In this document: positions 8,882-16,302 of the stretch, one piece after another
How the letters are laid out: every line of letters starts with the position of its first letter
Position numbering within the stretch: the first letter of the stretch is position 1
Source of the DNA: Bacteroidia bacterium
Lineage (GTDB): Bacteria; Bacteroidota; Bacteroidia; Chitinophagales; Saprospiraceae
Length of the DNA: 64,000 bases
Reading direction: 5' to 3'
NCBI GenBank assembly: GCA_030430845.1
Contig: JAUIKE010000021.1
Coordinates: 1-64,000, forward strand
Made by a program: the position numbers and the translations under genes
Notes under the pieces: generated by a model
Database searches by the model: none
Seen by the model: the letters and a program-made list of their open reading frames with translations, nothing else
Told to the model about the DNA's origin: nothing

Positions 8882-11065
8882 ATGAATATTCACCGACTAT
8901 TTTTTCTAATACTTAGCCTTGTTGGTGTGTACTTCACCCATGGGCAAAATTCTTCCCAATTGATCTATTTAGATCAAGGTGAATTAATTTATGTTCCTTT
9001 CGCCATGTTGGGTCAATCAAATGAGGTCAACACGATTCCCGATTTTTCTTATGCTGGCTACATGGGAGGAGGCGTTTCACTTCCTACGGATCTGCCAATT
9101 AAGGCTACTGTTAGCCCGCAGGTGGGAGACGATGCCCGAAGCATTCAAGCTGCTATAGATCTGGTCGAAGCACTTGAACCTGATCAAAATGGATTTCGAG
9201 GAGTAGTATTAATTAAAGCGGGTCATTATAGTTTAGATAATGTGTTAGTAATTAGAGAGTCAGGAGTAGTTTTGAGAGGGGAAGGGCAGGGATTAAATGG
9301 GACCGTTCTTCATGCTAATCTGCGGGTTGATCATGATGTTATCAGCATTTTGGGCTTCGGTGGTATTACTAAAGATGCGCAATCTGAACAGGCAATTACA
9401 ACCGATTATGTACCGGTAGGTTCGTATGCCTTTGAGGTGGAGGATGCATCAGATTTTGCGGTTGGAGAAAAAATCGTAGTCACCAGAACACCCAACCAGG
9501 TTTGGATCGACGCATTGGGTATGGATCAGGAAACCCTATGTGAGGGAAAAAGTGGCTGTGTTGGCTGGACAGCAGGTGATTATGCTATTGATCATGAACG
9601 CGTAATCACTGCCATATCTGGCAACACGGTTTCCATTAATATTCCCATCGTTGATGTTATGGAAAAAGCATTTGGCGGTGGGTCAATTTCGAAAATTCAA
9701 TCTTCAAGGCGCATCAGCCAATGTGGTGTTGAAAACATGAGGGTCCAATCCTTTTATGAAAGTAATGCGGATGAGTCTCATGCCTGGACCGCGGTTAGGC
9801 TTAGAGATTCAGAAAATTGTTGGGTAAAACAAGTGACAGGTCAGTATCTGGCCTATAGCACGGTGAATATTGAAAGTGCCAACTTTACAAGCGTTCAGGA
9901 ATGCGCATATATTGACCCCAAATCCCAGGTTACGGGAGGCAGAAGGTATGCTTTTGCTATCCAGGAGGGATTAGGAAATCTATTTCAACGATGTTATGCA
10001 AAATATGGGCGACATGATTTTGTGACAGGGTCCAGGGTCACAGGCCCCAATGTCTTTCTGGATGGACTGGCGGAGAGCGCCCGTTCAGATATAGGCCCTC
10101 ATCATAGATGGGCTACCGGAACCCTGTTTGACAACCTGAAAGGAGGTTCCACAAGGGTCTGGAACCGTGGAAATGCAGGTACCGGACATGGGTGGTCAGG
10201 TGCCCAAACCATGTTTTGGAATATCACTTCTTATAGCGGAGAGTTTCGGGTAGACAGGCCATATGGCGCTACGAATTGGGGCATTGGCTGTATAGGTACC
10301 AATCAGACGGGTGCAGGCTATTGGGAAAGCTGGGGGACTCATGTGCAGCCGAGGAGTCTTTATCTCCAACAATTGGAGGATCGATTAGGGGAAAATGCAG
10401 TTGATCATGTGGTGATACCTGAACAACAATCCGGGGAAATTTATGACTTACTCGCGGCATGGGGTGGTCAGGGAAATTTTTCAGACGGAGGATTTATAGG
10501 AGAGGTACCTACAGTGAGTTTTATAAATCCTACAAGCACGATTGATGTGTCCACATGGGAGGGAGGGGATATTCAAGTTGATGCCAACGATGCTGATGGA
10601 ACCATTCAACATGTAGATTTACTGATCAATGGAGAACCGATAGCACAAGCTAATGAAGCGCCCTATACATTCACTGATTTAACTTCTACCATTCAGAGTC
10701 TTTCACACGAAACTCATTACCTACAGGCTATTGTTACCGACAATGATGGGAATACAAATGCTACGAGGATAGCTATTCTGGGGGGAGATCCACCACCGCC
10801 TAAGGAGGAAGAAGAAAATGAGCACCTGGAAATACACGTATACCCCAACCCCACACAAAACAAGGAGCTAACATTAAAAATGATAAAAACAGGATCCTAT
10901 GCCGTCAGGATTGTTGATTTGCGCGGTCGGGAGGTAGATCAGTTTACCTTTGAAGGAATGGAGTATCACTACATCTTTGAAAAAAATATTACTAAGGGGA
11001 TTTATATGCTTGAAATTAAAGAGATAGAAGAGATTCTCTTTAAAGGCAGGTTTCTAATTCAATAA
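8882..11065 (+). CDS. Secreted right-handed beta-helix protein, putative polysaccharide lyase, T9SS
   Basis: This 727-residue secreted protein has a signal peptide (1-21) and a pectate-lyase-like right-handed beta-helix over ~70-530. The start of the helix is typical (DDARSIQAAIDLVEAL, then VVLIKAGHYSLDNVLVI). A conserved-looking block (HDFVTGSRVTGPNVFLDG, then HHRWATGTLFDN) could hold the active site. A bacterial Ig-like domain lies at ~550-640, and a T9SS sorting domain starts at VYPNPT near 652. Its place between the PKD lipoprotein and SusCD suggests a surface enzyme of the alginate locus. The lyase family could not be fixed by eye and it may act on another uronic-acid glycan. Confidence 0.65.
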   Translation: MNIHRLFFLILSLVGVYFTHGQNSSQLIYLDQGELIYVPFAMLGQSNEVNTIPDFSYAGYMGGGVSLPTDLPIKATVSPQVGDDARSIQAAIDLVEALEPDQNGFRGVVLIKAGHYSLDNVLVIRESGVVLRGEGQGLNGTVLHANLRVDHDVISILGFGGITKDAQSEQAITTDYVPVGSYAFEVEDASDFAVGEKIVVTRTPNQVWIDALGMDQETLCEGKSGCVGWTAGDYAIDHERVITAISGNTVSINIPIVDVMEKAFGGGSISKIQSSRRISQCGVENMRVQSFYESNADESHAWTAVRLRDSENCWVKQVTGQYLAYSTVNIESANFTSVQECAYIDPKSQVTGGRRYAFAIQEGLGNLFQRCYAKYGRHDFVTGSRVTGPNVFLDGLAESARSDIGPHHRWATGTLFDNLKGGSTRVWNRGNAGTGHGWSGAQTMFWNITSYSGEFRVDRPYGATNWGIGCIGTNQTGAGYWESWGTHVQPRSLYLQQLEDRLGENAVDHVVIPEQQSGEIYDLLAAWGGQGNFSDGGFIGEVPTVSFINPTSTIDVSTWEGGDIQVDANDADGTIQHVDLLINGEPIAQANEAPYTFTDLTSTIQSLSHETHYLQAIVTDNDGNTNATRIAILGGDPPPPKEEEENEHLEIHVYPNPTQNKELTLKMIKTGSYAVRIVDLRGREVDQFTFEGMEYHYIFEKNITKGIYMLEIKEIEEILFKGRFLIQ

Positions 11066-11074
11066 AAAATAGTT

Positions 11075-11298
11075 GGCTCATCGAGACTTTTAGTGGAGGG
11101 ATTCAATTGTCATTTCGACAACTTGTCCTGAGCCTGCTGAAGGAGCCTGCCCTGAGTTTGTCGAAGGGAGTCTTCGAGGAGAAATCTCATGAACTCATTA
11201 AAATACTGATTATCAATAACTCAGGAGATTTCTCTTCGCAAAGCCTCATCGAAATGACAAACCCTTTTTAGTGATTCCACTAAAGATCTCGATGAACC
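11075..11298. repeat. 224-bp palindromic intergenic element
   Basis: The ends match as an inverted repeat: the left end GGCTCATCGAGACTTTTAGT matches the reverse complement of the right end, and the TGTCATTTCGA inner parts also pair. The middle holds CTTGTCCTGAGCCTGC and GTTTGTCGAAGGGAG stretches, plus the pair GAGAAATCTC and GAGATTTCTC. This is the type of dispersed, non-coding palindrome found in many Bacteroidota genomes. It lies between the beta-helix gene and susC and carries no gene. Confidence 0.6.
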
Positions 11299-11401
11299 AA
11301 ATAGTTTTAAGCAAATTCTGCTAATAAACCAGATATTTTTTCACGATATTCCAAATTATGCCAGTATAAAACACCCAAAAAAGAGAATAAATGAAAAAAT
11401 A

Positions 11402-11460
11402 ATTGGTTAACCAATAATTGGTTAGCCAATTTTTATTATATTAGCCAAACAATTTGGTTG
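11402..11460 (+). promoter_or_regulatory. Cluster of three TTGG...CCAA palindromes before susC
   Basis: The cluster contains a perfect 14-bp palindrome ATTGGTTAACCAAT at 11402-11415, a 16-bp near-palindrome AATTGGTTAGCCAATT at 11416-11431, and a reversed-order palindrome GCCAAACAATTTGGTT at about 11444-11459. The first two match the site before the FCD regulator. They lie 70-125 bp upstream of susC, where a repressor would block the promoter of the alginate uptake and lyase genes. Confidence 0.55.
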
Positions 11461-11526
11461 ATTCAACCTTCATCGGCTGAAAGCCATCTAACCAAATGTT
11501 TGCTTTGAAACTCAACTTAATTAGAT

Positions 11527-14500
11527 ATGTATATGATTAATTTATTACAAAAAATTTTAGAACATGCGAAGGGAGTGGTGTGGCTCTCCGTTCTATTTAT
11601 CTCCCTTGGTTCTATGAGTGCCCATGCACAAGGGGTCATTAGCGGCAAAGTCACCAATGAGAGCAATGAAGCTTTAGTTGGCGTTACAATTATTGTGGAA
11701 GGCACTAGTGTTGGTACACTTTCCGATGATACGGGTAGTTTTAGTCTGAAAGCCGCCTCAGACGCTGTGTTGGTGATATCATATTTTGGGTATACAACAC
11801 AAAATATCCCTGTAAATGGCCGAACGAGTCTCAATGTCACATTGGTTGAAGAGAACACAACACTGGACGAAGTTGTAGTAATCGGCTACGGAAGTGTTAA
11901 AAAGAGTGATGTTACCGGGAGTGTATCTTCTGTTAAAGCTGCAGATATACAAGCTATCCCATTATTAAATGCTGGCCAGGCACTTCAAGGCCGAGCTGCC
12001 GGGGTGTTTGTACAAACCCAAAACGGTGGTGAGCCTGGTGCTGATATTTCTATTCGGGTTCGAGGTAGTTCATCACTAAATGCAAGCAGTGACCCCCTTG
12101 TGGTAGTTGATGGTTTCGTTGGAGCCGCTTTTCCGCAACAAAATGACATTGAGTCTATTGAAGTATTGAAAGATGCGTCCGCCACCGCCATTTATGGATC
12201 AAGAGGGTCCGGAGGCGTTATCCTGGTTACTACTAAGAAAGGAAAAGCTGGACAATCGATCGTAGAGTTTAATTCAAGTTTTTCTGCTCAGCAGACAACC
12301 AATAGGTTGGACTTGCTGGATGCAAACGGATTTGCTCAATATCAAAATATGGTCCGCGCCAATGCAGGAGATCCTCCATATGCTCAGGGATCGGAGAATA
12401 CAGACTGGCAAGACGAAATTTATAGAAATGGAAATACACAAAACTACCAACTGTCAGTTTCTGGAGGTAGTGATAATGTAAACTACTATTTCTCTGGTAC
12501 TTATTTTACCCAACAAGGAATTCTTGTTAATTCTGGCTTTGAAAAAGTTCAGTTTTTAGCAAATGTAGATGCAAAAGTTAGTGACAGATTGAAAATTGGA
12601 ATAAACAGTGTTGCGAGTCGAAGCGAGCAAAATGGTGTTTCCACTCAATCAAGTGGTAGCGACCCTGTTGGTTCTGTAAACGGAGGAGGAGACGATGTGG
12701 TCTCTTTGGCTTTCCGGTTTGCACCCGATGTGGGAAGGTATAATGATGCAGGAAATTTCTCTCAAAATACAGTAGGAGATGATATAGAAAATCCCTGGGC
12801 CGTAGCAACGCAGATAACTAACGAAACCAAAACAGATAATTCGAGAACTAATATGTATCTCGATTATGAGATATTGAAAGGTCTGAGTTTTAAAACTACT
12901 TTGGGCTACAGAACGCAAAATAGCAGGCAAGGGTATTTTAAACCACAAACCTTTGTGCTTTCTGCCGGGGGAGCGTTTTTAGAATCAGTAAAAAGAACAA
13001 GTCTCCTTAATGAAAATTACCTAACCTATACTTCAGCAATTGGCCAGGGTAATATAACGGCAGTGGCTGGTCATTCCTATCAAAAAAGTACCACCGAAGG
13101 GCTTGAAGCAGGTACTCGGGGGTTATTGACTGATGCGTTTTCATGGCATAACTTAGAAGCCGGGCAGATAGATCTACGCACCGTTGATTCTCGTTTCTCC
13201 GAATCGGAAATCGAGTCAATTTTTGGGCGCGTTAATTTTGACTGGGCAGGGAAATATTTGCTGACTACTACAGTTCGTAGGGATGGCGCATCAAACTTTG
13301 CAGCAAATAATAAATATGCCATTTTCCCTTCTGTCGCAGTTGGATGGAAGATTTCAAAAGAAAAATTCCTGGCAGATAACAAGACACTATCTAACCTTAA
13401 ATTAAGAGCGAGTTATGGCTTAACAGGCAACCAGGCCATCGGGCCTTATGAGTCGCTTGCTATCTATCGTGTTCAGCCACCTTCAGCGGTGGGTGGGGCT
13501 TTTGGAGTAGATCTGGCTCGTGAAGCAAACCCAGATTTGAAGTGGGAAACTTCATACCAGACAAATGTGGGCGTGGATGTTGGTTTATTTAGGGACAGAA
13601 TCACCTTTAGCGCTGACTATTATAACATCGACACAAAAGACCTGTTAGCGATAGATAGAGCTACAAATTTTTACTTAGGAACAACTGATTTAGATGTTCT
13701 TAGAAATGTGGGTGCGATTAATAATCGTGGAATTGAGCTTACGTTAACTTCAAACAACATCAATAAAAATGATTTTAGATGGGTCACTAATTTGAACTTT
13801 GCCAGGAACAGGAATCAAATAGTGGAGTTATCTGCAGGAACAGAATTGCTAGGAAGTGGAGCTCCGGGTTATTTCGCTGGTGGTAATACTTATATTTTAC
13901 GAGAAGGGGAGCCTATTGGTCTTTTTTGGGGATTAGATTACCAGGGTGTATATCAAGGGGGTGAGATTCCTGAAGGCACAGCTTTGGCAGCCGCTTCTTT
14001 CGATGGAAATGGAAACCCCATTCCCGGGGAACCTTTGTTCGCAGAGGTAGCAGATGAAGAAGGTAATTTTAATGGGATAATTGATGACAATGACAGACAG
14101 ATCATAGGAGATCCCAATCCTGATTTCTCCTTTGGTATGTCCAATACTTTTACTTACAAAAACTTTGATGTAAATATCTTTTTTCAGGGGGCTGTAGGTG
14201 GAGATATCTACAACCTGACCGCTGTTCAATTATATAATGGTGACAGTAATGGCTTAACGGATCTCTTAAATTCATGGACGCCAGAAAACACAAATACTGA
14301 TATACCTCGGGCAGCCATCAGGGGACGTGAGCGCTCATCTCGTTTCGTAGAAGACGGAAGTTACGTTAGACTTAAGAATATATCTTTAGGCTATAGTTTA
14401 CCGTTGGGTATGATGAAAAATATCGGAGTTAGATCAGCAAGGCTATCTGTCAGTGCTCAGAATTTACTGACATTCACTAATTATTCCGGATTGGATCCTG

Positions 14501-14622
14501 AGGTGAGTTACTTTGGTAGTGGTGGAGAAAGCAGGGGAGATGATAATATTATTCAAGGACACGACTTTGGTAATTATCCTAATCTCAGGTCAATTACGTT
14601 TGGTATTAACTTGCAATTTTAA
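11527..14622 (+). CDS. susC: SusC/RagA-family TonB-dependent outer-membrane transporter
   Basis: This 1031-residue glycan importer has a signal peptide ending near residue 35 (SMSAHAQ). A carboxypeptidase-regulatory-like domain follows at ~37-115 (ISGKVTNESNEALVGVTI). The TonB box and plug start at TLDEVVVIGYGSVKKSDVTG (~116-135), and the C-terminal strand NLRSITFGINLQF ends in Phe as expected for beta-barrel insertion. The plug motif SSLNASSDPLVVVDG is typical of SusC proteins. With SusD (20 bp downstream) it forms the lidded-barrel complex importing oligosaccharides, here probably alginate oligomers because two lyase genes follow. Regulator-like palindromes precede it. Confidence 0.93.
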   Translation: MYMINLLQKILEHAKGVVWLSVLFISLGSMSAHAQGVISGKVTNESNEALVGVTIIVEGTSVGTLSDDTGSFSLKAASDAVLVISYFGYTTQNIPVNGRTSLNVTLVEENTTLDEVVVIGYGSVKKSDVTGSVSSVKAADIQAIPLLNAGQALQGRAAGVFVQTQNGGEPGADISIRVRGSSSLNASSDPLVVVDGFVGAAFPQQNDIESIEVLKDASATAIYGSRGSGGVILVTTKKGKAGQSIVEFNSSFSAQQTTNRLDLLDANGFAQYQNMVRANAGDPPYAQGSENTDWQDEIYRNGNTQNYQLSVSGGSDNVNYYFSGTYFTQQGILVNSGFEKVQFLANVDAKVSDRLKIGINSVASRSEQNGVSTQSSGSDPVGSVNGGGDDVVSLAFRFAPDVGRYNDAGNFSQNTVGDDIENPWAVATQITNETKTDNSRTNMYLDYEILKGLSFKTTLGYRTQNSRQGYFKPQTFVLSAGGAFLESVKRTSLLNENYLTYTSAIGQGNITAVAGHSYQKSTTEGLEAGTRGLLTDAFSWHNLEAGQIDLRTVDSRFSESEIESIFGRVNFDWAGKYLLTTTVRRDGASNFAANNKYAIFPSVAVGWKISKEKFLADNKTLSNLKLRASYGLTGNQAIGPYESLAIYRVQPPSAVGGAFGVDLAREANPDLKWETSYQTNVGVDVGLFRDRITFSADYYNIDTKDLLAIDRATNFYLGTTDLDVLRNVGAINNRGIELTLTSNNINKNDFRWVTNLNFARNRNQIVELSAGTELLGSGAPGYFAGGNTYILREGEPIGLFWGLDYQGVYQGGEIPEGTALAAASFDGNGNPIPGEPLFAEVADEEGNFNGIIDDNDRQIIGDPNPDFSFGMSNTFTYKNFDVNIFFQGAVGGDIYNLTAVQLYNGDSNGLTDLLNSWTPENTNTDIPRAAIRGRERSSRFVEDGSYVRLKNISLGYSLPLGMMKNIGVRSARLSVSAQNLLTFTNYSGLDPEVSYFGSGGESRGDDNIIQGHDFGNYPNLRSITFGINLQF

Positions 14623-14641
14623 CTCAATAAAAAAAATTAGA

Positions 14642-16189
14642 ATGAAAATGTATAAATATTTTTTCACCGTGGCATTGGGCTTATCCATATTGGGATGCTC
14701 TGATTTGGGAGAGAATCCATTAAGTCAATTGGAGCCACATGAGCGGAGTGTCGATTTAGAAACAGTCGAGACTACCATGGCTGGTGCTTATGGCCATTTA
14801 TCGGCCAGGGCATTTCTGTCCAGAGCATTGGGGTTAACCCTTATGCTGCGTTCAGATATGGTAGCTATAGGAAACCCTACTACTGCGGCTGAAAGAATTG
14901 AACACGATCACTTTACTGTTTCACCAACTAATCCGTTGATTTTAAACCCTGCCAATCCTGAAAGAAGTTTCTGGCCTCGCCTTTATCAGATAGTAAGAGG
15001 TGCCAATGAGACGCTGCGGGAGCTGGAAGTTCTTGAAGAACAAGATCCCGGAGTGAAGGAAGAACTCATAGCAAGAGCGCGATTTATCAGAGGTTTTGCC
15101 TACTACCATTTGGTCAGGCTTTTCGGAGACATTCCCTATTTGGACGAGACGACTACTACCGGCGATGCATCCGTGGCACCCAGAACAGCTGTGGAAACCG
15201 TATATCAGAACATCATCGTAGATTTTCAATATGCCAAAGAGTGGTTACCAGATTCACGGGCTAACAGAGCCCTTCCAGGTAAAGCTGCGGCTAGTGCCTT
15301 TCTTGCCAGTGTATACCTCACCAGAGGTGAATATCAAATGGCCCACACTGAAGCTACTGATATCATCAGTAAGGCAGGTATGTACAGCCTGGCATTGGAG
15401 CCAGACTATCGGAATATTTTCCATGCGGAAAAGACCGATTTTTCTTTAGAGCCCATTTTTGTAATAGACTTCGTTGGAACGAATGTTAATGATGAGTCCA
15501 GGGACTATCTGGCTGCTTTTACAGGTTTTTATGGTCAGGCAACCTATTACCCTTCAGGAGGGTGGTCTGTGGCGGTACCATCACAAGCAGTATTTGATAC
15601 CTGGGAAGATGGAGACTACAGAAAGGATGTTAATTTTGATGATGAGGCGCTTGATAACAACGGCAATATTATTCCTTATACAAGCTTTTCCAGCCTGGAT
15701 GGTCGTAATGCGAACCGTCCACATATTGCCAAGTATACTGCCATGGCAGGCGATAAGCCACAAGCAAATACCAGCGGACGGGATTCACATTCCAATTATC
15801 AATTGATGCGTTATGCTGAGGTGCTTTTGATTGCTGCTGAGGCTGCTGCTGAACTGGGTAATGGTGGTGAAGCTGCTCAATACATTAATATGATCAGGGA
15901 AAGAGCAAGAAATGGTGATGGTACAGGTGCTCCAAGTGCAGTACCCGCGGACATTTCAACAGCTACTGTTGCAGACGTACTGGAGGAAAGAAGATTAGAG
16001 CTTGCCTTTGAGCATCAAAGATGGTATGACATCGTCAGAAGAAAAATGGGACCTGAAGTGTTCGGGCCAAATGGCTTAGAAGCTGATCTCCCTTCGAAAA
16101 ACTTTGATCCAGGCAGGGATTATTTATTACCCATTCCACCCTTGGAAATAACGAATAACCCTAATTTGACCCAAAATCCTGGGTACTAG
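14642..16189 (+). CDS. susD: SusD/RagB-family glycan-binding lipoprotein
   Basis: The start is placed at ATG 14642 because it gives a clean lipoprotein signal with lipobox SILGC, directly after susC. The product is 515 residues. The N-terminal TPR-rich part carries the SusD signature (ARARFIRGFAYYHLVRLFGD). The C-terminal part holds MRYAEVLLIAAEAAAELG, LEERRLELAFEHQRWYDIVR and the usual ending YLLPIPPLEITNNPNLTQN. SusD proteins form the hinged lid over the SusC barrel and capture oligosaccharides. Specificity for alginate is inferred from the neighbouring PL7 and PL6 genes. A terminator follows. Confidence 0.93.
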   Translation: MKMYKYFFTVALGLSILGCSDLGENPLSQLEPHERSVDLETVETTMAGAYGHLSARAFLSRALGLTLMLRSDMVAIGNPTTAAERIEHDHFTVSPTNPLILNPANPERSFWPRLYQIVRGANETLRELEVLEEQDPGVKEELIARARFIRGFAYYHLVRLFGDIPYLDETTTTGDASVAPRTAVETVYQNIIVDFQYAKEWLPDSRANRALPGKAAASAFLASVYLTRGEYQMAHTEATDIISKAGMYSLALEPDYRNIFHAEKTDFSLEPIFVIDFVGTNVNDESRDYLAAFTGFYGQATYYPSGGWSVAVPSQAVFDTWEDGDYRKDVNFDDEALDNNGNIIPYTSFSSLDGRNANRPHIAKYTAMAGDKPQANTSGRDSHSNYQLMRYAEVLLIAAEAAAELGNGGEAAQYINMIRERARNGDGTGAPSAVPADISTATVADVLEERRLELAFEHQRWYDIVRRKMGPEVFGPNGLEADLPSKNFDPGRDYLLPIPPLEITNNPNLTQNPGY

Positions 16190-16210
16190 TAAATGACTAA
16201 TGGAAATATA

Positions 16211-16251
16211 AAAGAAGTCTTCCACTTTCCAATGGAAGACTTCTTTTTCTT
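16211..16251 (+). terminator. Rho-independent terminator after susD
   Basis: A perfect 14-bp stem (AAAGAAGTCTTCCA with TGGAAGACTTCTTT) closes an 8-nt loop and is followed by a T-rich run. It ends the susCD transcript before the lyase genes. Confidence 0.85.
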
Positions 16252-16302
16252 TGAATTTTTGAATGACACGTAATAGCTCATTTTTTTTAAAAAATTTCAG
16301 TT

